From NCBI RefSeq assembly GCF_001544475.1, contig NZ_FCNW02000032.1, forward strand, positions 1 through 64,000: a DNA stretch of 64,000 bases. The letters run 5' to 3'. Source of the stretch: Caballeronia humi. Its GTDB lineage: Bacteria > Pseudomonadota > Gammaproteobacteria > Burkholderiales > Burkholderiaceae. The notes below the pieces were generated by a model that was not told where the DNA came from, searched no databases, and saw nothing but the letters and a program-made list of their open reading frames with translations. The first letter of the stretch is position 1. Each line of letters begins with the position of its first letter. A program made the position numbers and the translations under genes. Below are positions 56,041-64,000 of the stretch, in pieces.

Positions 56041-56562
56041 ATGAAATGGCTGGATTCATTCTTTGAGCACTCCGCGCGGGGCGTCGCGCAACGCAGTTCG
56101 CGGCGCGGCGCGATGGCGAAGCTTGGCAAGGCACTCGTCGGCTCCGCGATGCTGCCGCTTCTGCCGGTCGATCGCACGGCCAATGCAGCCGAGCCGAAAA
56201 AGCCCGCAAGCGCGTTGAACGACGATCCAATGAGCTGCGACTACTGGAAGTACTGCGCGATCGATGGCTGGCTTTGCAGCTGCTGCGGTGGCACGTCGAG
56301 CAGTTGCCCGCCGGGTACGACGCCGTCGCCTATCACGTGGATCGGCACGTGCCGCAATCCGCACGATGGCTCGGATTACATCGTGTCGTACAACGACTGC
56401 TGCGGCAAGACGAGTTGCGGCCGCTGCTTCTGTAACCGCAACGAACGAGAGAAGCCGCTCTACAAGCTCTCGCTCGACAACGACATCAACTGGTGCATGG
56501 CCAACGGCAACTCGAACTATCACTGCTCGGTGTCGGTATTGCTGGGAGCGGCGACGCAATGA
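56041..56562 (+). CDS. aauA: aromatic amine dehydrogenase small (TTQ) subunit
   Basis: The 173-residue precursor has a Tat-type leader (SSRRGAMAKLGKAL near residues 19-32) and a Cys-rich mature part (CDYWKYCAIDGWLCSCCGG). Trp100 (SPITWIG) and Trp151 (NDINWCM) are 51 residues apart, as are Trp57 and Trp108, which form tryptophan tryptophylquinone in methylamine dehydrogenase. Asp75 and Asp119 match its catalytic and biogenesis aspartates (32 and 76). It deaminates primary amines to aldehyde plus ammonia in the periplasm. The stop overlaps the next cytochrome gene by four bases. Confidence 0.93.
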   Translation: MKWLDSFFEHSARGVAQRSSRRGAMAKLGKALVGSAMLPLLPVDRTANAAEPKKPASALNDDPMSCDYWKYCAIDGWLCSCCGGTSSSCPPGTTPSPITWIGTCRNPHDGSDYIVSYNDCCGKTSCGRCFCNRNEREKPLYKLSLDNDINWCMANGNSNYHCSVSVLLGAATQ

Positions 56563-57038
56563 AGAACCTTCGGCCATTGATGATGGCGGTCGCGCTCGCG
56601 ACGGCCTCACAACTCGCCTTGCCGCAAACCGTCCAGTTCCCCGGCGGCAAGGCCACTTTCGACGGCAAGTGCGCGGTCTGCCATCAGGCGGGCGGCAAGG
56701 GCATGGACGGCCTCGCGCCGCCGCTCGTCGAATATCCGGGCAAGTATGCGGATTCGAAGGAAGGGCGCGCGCAATTGGGACACACCGTGCTCTACGGCAT
56801 GTTCGGTCCGATCAAAGTCAAGGACAAAACCTACAACTTCAAGATGCCGGGCTTCGGCGCGCTAACTGATGCAGAGATCGCCGACGTGCTGAACTACGTC
56901 GTGTTCGACGTGAACGCGCAGCACGGCTCGGCCAAGCCATTCGATGCCGCCGAAATCCAGGCATTGCGAGCAAGTACGCTGGATGCGTCCGCGGTGTATA
57001 AGCAGCGCGATGCCGTGATTAGAGGTCTCGGGCTATGA
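56559..57038 (+). CDS. monoheme cytochrome c (amine dehydrogenase-linked)
   Basis: The 159-residue exported protein starts MKNLRPLMMAVALATASQLA and has a heme motif CAVCH with a distal Met in YNFKMPGFGAL. It probably takes electrons from the amine dehydrogenase, as the small cytochrome gene downstream of aauA in Alcaligenes is proposed to do. The ATG overlaps the aauA stop (ATGA), and the stop overlaps the next cytochrome gene. Confidence 0.88.
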   Translation: MKNLRPLMMAVALATASQLALPQTVQFPGGKATFDGKCAVCHQAGGKGMDGLAPPLVEYPGKYADSKEGRAQLGHTVLYGMFGPIKVKDKTYNFKMPGFGALTDAEIADVLNYVVFDVNAQHGSAKPFDAAEIQALRASTLDASAVYKQRDAVIRGLGL

Positions 57039-57496
57039 AGCGACGTGCGTTGCGGTTCGCGGTGAGCACCGCGATGCTTTCGTGCGCGGCGACGTGGAGC
57101 CATGCGCAAAGCTACGACGAAGCGCGCGCACGCCAGGCATGGGTGCTCAATTGCATGGGCTGTCACACAGCGGACGGTTCCGGCATTCCGGGCAAGGTAC
57201 CGCCCTTGCGCGATTCGCTCGGCCATTTCGTGTCGCTGAAAGACGGGCGCGACTTCGTCATGCGCGTGCCGGGTGCATCGAATTCCGCGTTGAGCGACGC
57301 GGAACTCGCGAATGTCCTCAACTGGGTGCTCGGCACGATGAACCCGCAGTCGCGCCCTGCGTCGCTCGCACCCTATACGGCCGATGAAATCGCCGCGCAC
57401 CGGCGGCCCGCGCTGACCGACGTTGCACGCGTGCGCGCAAAGCTCATCAGGCAACTACAAGAGAACGGCGTGAACGCCGTTCCCGAACACTACTAG
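57035..57496 (+). CDS. second monoheme cytochrome c
   Basis: The 153-residue exported protein has a signal peptide ending near SHAQS and a heme motif CMGCH at about residue 40, with a probable axial Met in FVMRVPGASNS. The fold is that of a small cytochrome c with few known relatives in amine pathways. It is translationally coupled to the first cytochrome gene. It could be a second electron carrier or a factor of TTQ formation; neither is shown by sequence. Confidence 0.85.
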   Translation: MKRRALRFAVSTAMLSCAATWSHAQSYDEARARQAWVLNCMGCHTADGSGIPGKVPPLRDSLGHFVSLKDGRDFVMRVPGASNSALSDAELANVLNWVLGTMNPQSRPASLAPYTADEIAAHRRPALTDVARVRAKLIRQLQENGVNAVPEHY

Positions 57497-57510
57497 GACC
57501 AGGAGACACC

Positions 57511-59019
57511 ATGACGGATAACAGCCAGCATCTTGCGATGCTCGATTCGACGCGCGCGTTCCTTGCATCGGACAAGCGCATGTTCATCGACGGACAATGG
57601 CGCGCTAACGCTAAAGGCGCGACGCTCGATGTGATCAATCCCGCCGACGGCACTTTGCTTGCACGCGTGCCGAGCGCCGACGAGGAGGACGTGGACCTCG
57701 CCGTGCGCGCCGCGCGCCGCGCTTTCGACGATTCCGACTGGTCGCGCATGAAGCCGACCGATCGCGAGCGTATCCTCTTGCGCGCCGCCGAACTCATCGA
57801 AGCGAATGCGCGCGAATTGGCGGAGATCGAATCGCTCGACAACGGCAAGCCCGTCACGGTCGCGCAAGGGCTCGATGTGTCGATGGCCGCGCAGTGTTTC
57901 CGCTACATGGCGGGCTGGGCGACGAAGATCGAGGGCAGCACGCTCGATCCCGCGATTCCGTATAGCCCCTCCAACACGTTTTTTGGCTACACGCGCAAGG
58001 AAGCGGTCGGCGTAGTGGGCGCGATCATTCCGTGGAATTTCCCGTTGCTGATGGCGTCGTGGAAGCTCGCGCCCGCGCTTGCGACGGGCTGCACGGTGGT
58101 GCTGAAACCCGCCGAGGACACGCCGCTCTCCGCGTTGAGGCTCGCGATGCTGCTCGACGAAGCCGGCTTGTCGAAGGGCGTCGTCAATGTCATAACAGGG
58201 CTCGGCCGTAGCGCGGGCGCTGCGCTTGCGCGGCATCCCGGCATCGACAAGATCGCGTTCACGGGCTCGACGCAAACGGGCAAGGCCATCGGTCACGCGG
58301 CGCTCGACAACATGACGCGCATGTCGCTCGAGCTGGGCGGCAAGTCGCCGGTGATCGTGCTGCCGGATGTGGACATCGACAAGGCCGCCGAAGGCGTGGC
58401 TAATGCGATCTTCTTCAACTCGGGGCAGGTGTGCACGGCGGGCTCGCGCGTCTACGTGCATGAGAAAGTGTTCGACCGCGTAATGGAGCGCGTCGCGACA
58501 ATCGCCGATGCGCTGCCGATGGGCCCTGGTCTCGATGCGGCTACGCAGATCGGCCCGCTTGTCTCGGCGCGCCAGATGGATCGCGTGCTCGGCTATATCG
58601 AAGCAGGCCGCGACGAAGGTGCTCGTGCGATTGCGGGCGGAGCGCGCAAGGATGGCAAGGGCTTCTTCGTCAAACCGACGGTGCTCGTCGATACCGATCA
58701 TTCGATGCGCGTGGTGCGCGAAGAAATCTTCGGGCCGGTGCTGGTCGCGATGCCGTTCAAGGATATCGACACCGTGGTCACGCAAGCGAACGATTCGCCG
58801 TATGGTCTCGGCGCAAGCATCTGGTCGAACGATTTGTCGGCGATCCACAACCTCATTCCGCGCATCAAGGCGGGCACGGTATGGGTGAATTGCCATTCGC
58901 TGCTCGACAACGCGATGCCCTTCGGCGGCTTCAAGCAGTCGGGCTTCGGCCGCGAGCTGGGACGTGCCGTGATCGACATGTACACCGAGACGAAGTCGGT
59001 GCTCATCAATCATGCGTGA
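57511..59019 (+). CDS. NAD-dependent aldehyde dehydrogenase
   Basis: The 502-residue protein is a complete ALDH with catalytic Cys308 (NSGQVCTAGSR), Glu274 (LELGGKSP) and the cofactor loop GFTGSTQTGKAIG-like segment (IAFTGSTQTGKAIGHAALD). It has no signal peptide, so it is cytoplasmic. It begins 14 bases after the second cytochrome gene and is best explained as oxidising the aldehyde made by the amine dehydrogenase (indole-3-acetaldehyde or phenylacetaldehyde) to the acid. Confidence 0.92.
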   Translation: MTDNSQHLAMLDSTRAFLASDKRMFIDGQWRANAKGATLDVINPADGTLLARVPSADEEDVDLAVRAARRAFDDSDWSRMKPTDRERILLRAAELIEANARELAEIESLDNGKPVTVAQGLDVSMAAQCFRYMAGWATKIEGSTLDPAIPYSPSNTFFGYTRKEAVGVVGAIIPWNFPLLMASWKLAPALATGCTVVLKPAEDTPLSALRLAMLLDEAGLSKGVVNVITGLGRSAGAALARHPGIDKIAFTGSTQTGKAIGHAALDNMTRMSLELGGKSPVIVLPDVDIDKAAEGVANAIFFNSGQVCTAGSRVYVHEKVFDRVMERVATIADALPMGPGLDAATQIGPLVSARQMDRVLGYIEAGRDEGARAIAGGARKDGKGFFVKPTVLVDTDHSMRVVREEIFGPVLVAMPFKDIDTVVTQANDSPYGLGASIWSNDLSAIHNLIPRIKAGTVWVNCHSLLDNAMPFGGFKQSGFGRELGRAVIDMYTETKSVLINHA

Positions 59020-59029
59020 GGGCGCACGA

Positions 59030-60244
59030 ATGACCCGGAAGACATTCAAGCGCTCGCTGGCGGCTGCGGGCGCGCTCGCCGCGTGTTCGAGCGCGTGGGC
59101 GCAAAGCTCGGTGACGCTCTATGGCACCGTCGACGCAGGCATCACGTACACGAGCAATCAGCAGATCACGCAGGCCGATGGCAGCGTTGGCTCTGGGCAC
59201 AACTTTGCGTTCTCGGGCGGCAACCTCGTGCCGTCGCGATACGGTTTGATGGGTATTGAAGATCTCGGCGGCGGCTTGCAGGCGAAGTTCATGCTCGAGA
59301 ACAGCTTCTATACGGGCAGCGGAAACTTTGTGCAAGGCGGATCGCTGTTCAATCGTCAGGCATGGGTCGGGCTGGCTCAAGAGGGCTTCGGCACGTTGTC
59401 GCTGGGCCGGCAATACGATTCGTATTCGGACTTCCTCGGGCCGTATGTGTCGAGCAACAACTGGGCGACACTCTATGGCTCGCACCTGGGCGACGTCGAC
59501 AACCTGAACGAAGCGTTCAACTTCAACAACGCGATCAAGTACACGAGCCCCGACTGGAACGGCTTCTCCGTAGGCGGCACGTACAGCCTCGGCGGCGTTG
59601 CGGGCGACTTCGCTCAACGCCGCGGCTACGCGTTCGCGGCCACCTACGCGCGTGAGCCGTTTTCGATCAGCGCGGGCTACCTGAACCTGCACAACCCGCT
59701 CGATGCTGCACTCGGCGGCTCGGCGGGTTATATCGGCGACTTCGCCTGTTCGAATCCGTCGGCGCTTTATTGCCAGTTGCAGAACGCAGAAGCGCTGAAG
59801 GCGTATGGCGCAGGCGCATCGTATGTCATCGGGCCCGCAACGATCGCACTGACCTACACGCATACGAAGCTGGAGCACAGCCAGTATTTCGCCGACAGCG
59901 CCAACCCGCAGGGCCGCAACATCGCGTTTGACATCGGCGAAGCGAACCTTACCTATGCGGCGACGCCGTTCCTGCAACTGGGACTCGCGTACATCTACAA
60001 CGTCGCGAAGGTGGATGGCGGTTCGTCGACGCGCTTCCACCAGGTGAACCTAGGCGCGAACTACGCGTTGTCCAAGCGCACCGCGTTGTACGGCGTCGCG
60101 ATCCTGCAGAAAGCGACCGGAGCCGGTCTCGGTATCGATCCCGTGACGGGCGCGTCGGTCAACTATGCGCAGATTCCCAATCTGCCCAATTCCAATAACG
60201 ACCGGCAAGTGTCCGTGACACTGGGAATCCGGCACAACTTCTGA
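59030..60244 (+). CDS. Gram-negative porin (Burkholderia type)
   Basis: The 404-residue outer-membrane porin has a signal peptide (MTRKTFKRSLAAAGALAACS, cleaved near SAWAQ), the mature start SSVTLYGTVDAG, GLMGIEDLGGGLQAKFMLEN and a terminal Phe (GIRHNF). It follows the ALDH gene by 10 bases, so it is probably expressed with the amine genes to admit the substrate. The ATG at 59030 has a GAGG box; an ATG at 59012 in the same frame would overlap the ALDH gene. Confidence 0.92.
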   Translation: MTRKTFKRSLAAAGALAACSSAWAQSSVTLYGTVDAGITYTSNQQITQADGSVGSGHNFAFSGGNLVPSRYGLMGIEDLGGGLQAKFMLENSFYTGSGNFVQGGSLFNRQAWVGLAQEGFGTLSLGRQYDSYSDFLGPYVSSNNWATLYGSHLGDVDNLNEAFNFNNAIKYTSPDWNGFSVGGTYSLGGVAGDFAQRRGYAFAATYAREPFSISAGYLNLHNPLDAALGGSAGYIGDFACSNPSALYCQLQNAEALKAYGAGASYVIGPATIALTYTHTKLEHSQYFADSANPQGRNIAFDIGEANLTYAATPFLQLGLAYIYNVAKVDGGSSTRFHQVNLGANYALSKRTALYGVAILQKATGAGLGIDPVTGASVNYAQIPNLPNSNNDRQVSVTLGIRHNF

Positions 60245-60264
60245 GCGTGTTTACCGAGGGCCGC

Positions 60265-60299
60265 AACCCTGCAAACGATCATCGTTTGCAGGGTTTTTT
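60265..60299 (+). terminator. rho-independent terminator after aau/porin operon
   Basis: AACCCTGCAAACGAT and ATCGTTTGCAGGGTT form a long stem (60265-60279 with 60281-60295) followed by a run of T. It is 20 bases after the porin stop and ends the operon. Confidence 0.9.
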
Positions 60300-60462
60300 C
60301 GCTTGTGCTGCCGCTCGTGCATCGATCAGTTCGATGTATGCATGACGCCATATATGATTGATTTGACCGATAAGGGTGGCTCCGTTAATTTTGTCGAAAC
60401 GCAGGGACGTATAGGGCTTCTACGCTGAGACCGTCCCCGCAAAACACAACGGAGACACCAGC

Positions 60463-61371
60463 ATGAACAAGGAAGTCATCGACGCGCTGCTGCAAAAAAT
60501 CAACGGCAGCGCTACGAGCGAAGGCAACGCGCGCACGAAGACAATCGTGAACCGCATCGTGCGCGATCTCTTCCACACGATCGAAGACCTCGACGTGACG
60601 CCCGGCGAGTTCTGGACGGCGCTGAACTATCTCGGCGAGACGGGGCTGAGCGGCGAGTTCGGGCTGCTCGCCGCGGGGCTCGGCTTCGAACATTTCCTCG
60701 ATGCACGTCTGGACGAGAAGGAAGCGCAGGCTGGTCTCGAAGGCGGCACGCCGCGCACGATCGAAGGGCCGCTTTATGTGGCGGGTGCGCCAGAGTCAGT
60801 AGGCCATGCGCGTCTGGACGACGGCACGAGCCCCGGCGAAACGCTCGTGATGCGCGGCCGCGTGTTGAGCGAGAACGGCGAGCCGCTCGCGAATGCGCTC
60901 GTCGAAGTGTGGCACGCGAACCATCTCGGCAATTACTCGCACTTCGACAAGTCGCAGGCCGCGTTCAATCTGCGCCGCTCCATTCGCACCGATGCCGGCG
61001 GCAACTATGCGTTCACGAGCGTCGTGCCGGTGGGCTATAGCGTTCCGCCCGGCGGCAAGACTCAGCAGTTGCTCGAACAACTGGGCCGCCACGGCCACCG
61101 TCCGGCGCATATTCACTTCTTCGTGTCCGCTCCGGGTTATCGCAAGCTTACGACGCAGATCAACATCGACGGTGATCCGTATCTGTGGGACGACTTCGCG
61201 TTCGCCACGCGCGACGGGCTCGTGCCGGAAGTGAAGAAGGCGGAGGGCGCGGAAGGCGAGCCGTATGGCGTGCAAGGCAACTTCGCGCTGATCGATTTCG
61301 ACTTCACGCTGTTGAGCGAGCGCGGCGATGTGCCATCCACCGAAGTGGAGCGGGTTCGCGCGGCGGCTTGA
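60463..61371 (+). CDS. catA: catechol 1,2-dioxygenase (intradiol)
   Basis: The 302-residue intradiol dioxygenase has the Fe(III) ligands Tyr158 (LGNYSHF), Tyr192 (VGYSVPP), His216 and His218 (RPAHIHFF), with spacing as in CatA of Acinetobacter. It cleaves catechol to cis,cis-muconate in the cytoplasm. Catechol is the end product of the iac pathway, so it links the island to the beta-ketoadipate pathway. catB and catC are not in the window. A TTGACC-like -35 lies at 60363-60368; the -10 is weak. It is separated from the porin by a strong terminator. Confidence 0.95.
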   Translation: MNKEVIDALLQKINGSATSEGNARTKTIVNRIVRDLFHTIEDLDVTPGEFWTALNYLGETGLSGEFGLLAAGLGFEHFLDARLDEKEAQAGLEGGTPRTIEGPLYVAGAPESVGHARLDDGTSPGETLVMRGRVLSENGEPLANALVEVWHANHLGNYSHFDKSQAAFNLRRSIRTDAGGNYAFTSVVPVGYSVPPGGKTQQLLEQLGRHGHRPAHIHFFVSAPGYRKLTTQINIDGDPYLWDDFAFATRDGLVPEVKKAEGAEGEPYGVQGNFALIDFDFTLLSERGDVPSTEVERVRAAA

Positions 61372-61399
61372 TTCAGCCGCCGACATTCAAAGAGAGCGA

Positions 61400-63076
61400 C
61401 TAATTCCCCGTCGGCATCGGGATGTTGAAGCCTTCCTTCTCCAGCGACTTACGCAAATATTCGAGCTGCTGGTATTGCGTGATCGTGATCGGCCCGGAGT
61501 ACGAAGCGCTTTGCAACTTGCGCGGCGGGTACTTGATGTAGGTCTTCATCAGATCCTTGAGCGCGCCAGAAAACGCTGGCATCGTCCAGGTACGTTCCGT
61601 GTAGTTGTTCATGAAAAGGTCGTAGCGTTCCTGCGGATCCTGATACAGATCGAAAATTTGCGGGACCGTCGCGACGTATTTTTCCGGGCCCTTCCAGCCC
61701 AGGTTGGTATCGGCGGCCAGGCCGCCGGTCAGCGCACCGCCATCGCCGCGAAGGTTGAACACCGCCTTGTAGTGTCCGAGACGCACGGCACCCGGCGTCA
61801 ACTCGTTCTCGGTGAAATAAAACCACGCCGTGCGCTCGGACTTGCCGGTGCCGAACAGGATCGGCGTCATGTCGTAACTGTCGAAGATGATCGGCTTGCC
61901 TTCGCGATCGTTCTTCGGCAGTGCGACACCCGCCACCTTGGCGAACGTCGCCATCAGATCGAGGCCGCCCACGATGTCGAAATTCCGGGTGTTGGGCGCG
62001 ATCTTTCCAGGCCACCACGCGATGGCCGGCGCGCGAGTTCCGCCTTCACGGTCGGTGCCCTTCGTGCCGCGGAACGGCGTGTATCCGGCATCCGGATACA
62101 CGTCTTGCCACGCGCCGTTGTCGGTGGTGAAGATGACGAGCGTGTTCTTGTCGAGGCCCTTTTCGCGCAGCTTGTCCATCAGGCGGCCGACGCGCGCATC
62201 GAGTTCGACCATCGAGTCGGCGTATTTGCTCTTCGAAAGCGACTTGCCGATGTAGTCCGGGTCCGGCAGGTTCGGCTGATGCACCTTCATGAAGTTGACG
62301 TTGAGAAAGAACGGCTTGCCGCTTTGCGCTGCCTCGTCGATGTCATCGAGCGATCCCTTCTCGATGTACCGATCCACGAAGGGAATGCCGACGATCCTGT
62401 TGGCCGGATCGTTTTCATACTGCCCGTTGATCTTGAACTCTTCGTGTGCTTTTTCGCCTGCTTTACCCGACAGCATGCCCTTCGTGACTCGTGCGAACAT
62501 CTCGCGTTGCTTAGGGTCCATGTCCGGGAACCACTTCGGATCGGCATACGTGTACGCGTTCAGGTGATAGAGGCCCACATACTTCATGTCGTCGTAACCC
62601 TGCGCGTTGGGCAGCGCGTAATCGGATTCTCCGAGGTGCCACTTGCCGATGAAGTAGGTCTTGTAGTTCGCGAGCTTGAGCACCGACGCAAGCGTCCACT
62701 CCGCTGCTGGAAGTCCGCCGCCCTCGCCCTGGAACGACACCGTCGTCATGCCGCTGCGATTCGGATTGCGGCCCGTCTGCATCGCCGCGCGGCCGGGTGT
62801 GCAACTCGGCTGCGCGTAGAAGTCGAAGAAGGTCATGCCTTCGTTCGCCATGCGGTCGAGATTCGGGGTCGGCATGCCCCGGCCTTCGCCGCCGCCATAG
62901 ACACCGAGATCGCCCCAGCCGACATCGTCGGCGACGATCAATACGATGTTGGGCTTGCCTGATTGCTGGGTATCGGTTTGCGCGTGTCCGTGCGTGGCGA
63001 GCGCGAGAATGGCCGTTGAAATCGCGAGTAGCGAGATGACTTTGATCGACCGCCCGGACCGCAAATGACGTTTCAT
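61400..63076 (-). CDS. type I sulfatase (arylsulfatase family)
   Basis: The 558-residue exported protein has a signal peptide (ISLLAISTAILALATHGHAQ), the metal-binding NIVLIVADDVGWGDLG block and the formylglycine motif Cys92-Thr-Pro-Gly-Arg (SCTPGRAAMQTGRNP). It belongs to the arylsulfatase A-like type. It hydrolyses sulfate esters in the periplasm after Cys is converted to formylglycine; the needed FGE enzyme is not in the window. It is convergent with catA, 28 bases apart, and its relation to the catabolic island is unclear. Confidence 0.92.
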   Translation of the reverse strand: MKRHLRSGRSIKVISLLAISTAILALATHGHAQTDTQQSGKPNIVLIVADDVGWGDLGVYGGGEGRGMPTPNLDRMANEGMTFFDFYAQPSCTPGRAAMQTGRNPNRSGMTTVSFQGEGGGLPAAEWTLASVLKLANYKTYFIGKWHLGESDYALPNAQGYDDMKYVGLYHLNAYTYADPKWFPDMDPKQREMFARVTKGMLSGKAGEKAHEEFKINGQYENDPANRIVGIPFVDRYIEKGSLDDIDEAAQSGKPFFLNVNFMKVHQPNLPDPDYIGKSLSKSKYADSMVELDARVGRLMDKLREKGLDKNTLVIFTTDNGAWQDVYPDAGYTPFRGTKGTDREGGTRAPAIAWWPGKIAPNTRNFDIVGGLDLMATFAKVAGVALPKNDREGKPIIFDSYDMTPILFGTGKSERTAWFYFTENELTPGAVRLGHYKAVFNLRGDGGALTGGLAADTNLGWKGPEKYVATVPQIFDLYQDPQERYDLFMNNYTERTWTMPAFSGALKDLMKTYIKYPPRKLQSASYSGPITITQYQQLEYLRKSLEKEGFNIPMPTGN

Positions 63077-63472
63077 CTTCGAGCTCCCAAGAGTGTTGCT
63101 TCAGGACTGGCTGACGTGAAGATTGTTCTCGTTGCGAATTCGTGTGCGGCGATCGTGAATTCACAACCGATATCAGAATTCGCGCTGCATGGGAATAAAA
63201 AGATTCCATGTGCCTTCTCCAGACGGGAGCGCAACGCAGCATTCAGCATGCGTCGGACTGCGATTACCTGAATTAAAACGCTCGCTTGAAAGCAAGGTTC
63301 AATTTAGCGCTCACTGCTCGATACCGAACAGGTCCTTGTAGCTAAAGTTGAACTACCAGATTTACGTAAATGGTCGCTATACTCGGATAGGTTGTCGCGA
63401 TTGGTTTAGGAAGATTTGCCTCTATAGGTGGTTTTAGCTAGCGGGTTGCTTTGAACTCGCCACTAAGAGGGC
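63077..63472. other. 396-base gap between sulfatase and the LEPR-motif gene
   Basis: No gene is recognised. The stretch is AT-richer than its surroundings and must hold the promoters of the minus-strand sulfatase gene and of the plus-strand DUF4347 gene. No strong -10/-35 pair or hairpin is picked out. Confidence 0.4.
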
Positions 63473-64000
63473 ATGCACCGCGAACCAGTTCAATCGCATC
63501 GGGGCTTTACAGGGTTTGTCGACGAAATGTCTAGCACCCACCCTTTGGCGAATGCGCCCGGCTGCTTACGGCCGCGAAGCCATGCTTTGGCGCTGGAGCC
63601 GCGAATCCTGTTCGATGGCGCCGCCGCCACCGCGGCTGATCAACAGCATCACAGCGATGGCGCGCACGTCTCTAACGCAGCGGAGCATGCCGCTATCGGC
63701 GAATCGCGCGTTATCGTTCCGCCTCCTAAAGCACCCGCGCCTCCCGCTCCCGCGCAGAATCTCGTCGTGCTGGATAGCCGTGTCGAAAACAGTCAGGCGT
63801 TACTCGCGCAATTGCCCGCGAATACGCGAGTCCTGGTTATTGATTCAAATCAGAATGCCATACCAGCGATTAGCGCAGCACTTGCAACAATGGGCAAGGC
63901 CGATTCGATTCAAATCTTTTCTCACGGCGCATCCGGCCAATTCACGCTCGGCAATCAGATTTACACCGGCAGCAATATCGCGCAGATGGCCGAAACGCTC
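63473..64000 (+). CDS. DUF4347-domain large surface/exported protein, 5' part only
   Basis: The frame is open from 63473 (or the ATG at 63527) to the window edge, at least 176 residues. It contains the LEPR-type N-terminal motif LEPRILFDGAAATAA, then a linker rich in Ala, Pro and His, and a DUF4347 domain (NLVVLDSRVENSQALLAQLP, NTRVLVIDSNQ, IQIFSHGASGQFTLGN). This N-terminus is typical of very large adhesin-like proteins with cadherin or RTX repeats. No classical signal peptide precedes the motif. The rest of the gene lies outside the window. Confidence 0.82.
   Translation, partial: MHREPVQSHRGFTGFVDEMSSTHPLANAPGCLRPRSHALALEPRILFDGAAATAADQQHHSDGAHVSNAAEHAAIGESRVIVPPPKAPAPPAPAQNLVVLDSRVENSQALLAQLPANTRVLVIDSNQNAIPAISAALATMGKADSIQIFSHGASGQFTLGNQIYTGSNIAQMAETL

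Noticed and set aside
61328-62962. Plus-strand frame opposite the sulfatase
   Set aside because: It is an antisense shadow; the minus strand has the sulfatase signature and signal peptide.
1-64000. CRISPR arrays, insertion sequences, rRNA or a replication origin
   Set aside because: No regularly spaced direct repeats, transposase or rRNA-like sequence, and no DnaA-box cluster was recognised by eye.

Overview
The window is chromosomal-type DNA from a high-GC beta-proteobacterium. Gene content points to Burkholderiaceae, most likely the Paraburkholderia/Caballeronia group: trimeric porins of the Burkholderia type, many LysR regulators, FUSC and MHS-type transporters, and an iac-type auxin-degradation cluster. 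This assignment is inferred from gene content, not from a phylogenetic marker. No insertion sequence, CRISPR array or rRNA was seen.

Left part (1-13.2 kb). A LysR gene diverges from an M20 amidohydrolase and an MHS-family transporter. An SDR gene follows. Then comes a four-gene Anbu operon: circularly permuted ATP-grasp, alpha-E protein, transglutaminase-like protease and proteasome-like Anbu peptidase. A GDPD-like protein with an altered active site, a porin and a BrkB/YihY membrane protein follow on the minus strand.

Selenium module (13.4-22.8 kb). fdnG has an in-frame UGA (14019-14021) read as selenocysteine, followed at the exact expected distance by a bacterial SECIS hairpin. It is followed by fdnH, fdnI, fdhE, selA, selB and the selenocysteine tRNA gene selC. 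The Sec-containing enzyme and most of the decoding machinery (SelA, SelB, tRNA-Sec; SelD is not in the window) therefore sit in about 9.4 kb.

Stress/accessory stretch (23-39.7 kb). Here lie small redox and detoxification genes: an SDR pseudogene with an internal deletion, NTF2-like, SMR transporter, GST, DJ-1/PfpI, VOC, carbonic anhydrase, SDR and NmrA genes. They are interleaved with LysR regulators, two of which are close paralogues. MscS, a small secreted protein, a tannase-family lipoprotein, two poorly characterised small proteins and a FUSC exporter follow.

Catabolic island (39.7-61.4 kb). This is an iac-type indole-3-acetic acid (IAA) to catechol cluster: iacG, iacE-H-I-B-A, iacD-C and iacF, with a FixL/FixJ-like two-component pair, a LysR regulator and an MFS transporter. 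It is joined to an aromatic amine dehydrogenase operon (aauB-E-D-A plus two cytochromes c), an aldehyde dehydrogenase, a porin and catechol 1,2-dioxygenase. Together they suggest a route from tryptamine to indole-3-acetaldehyde, IAA, catechol and cis,cis-muconate. The tryptamine end is inferred. A sulfatase and the start of a large DUF4347/LEPR-motif surface protein close the window.
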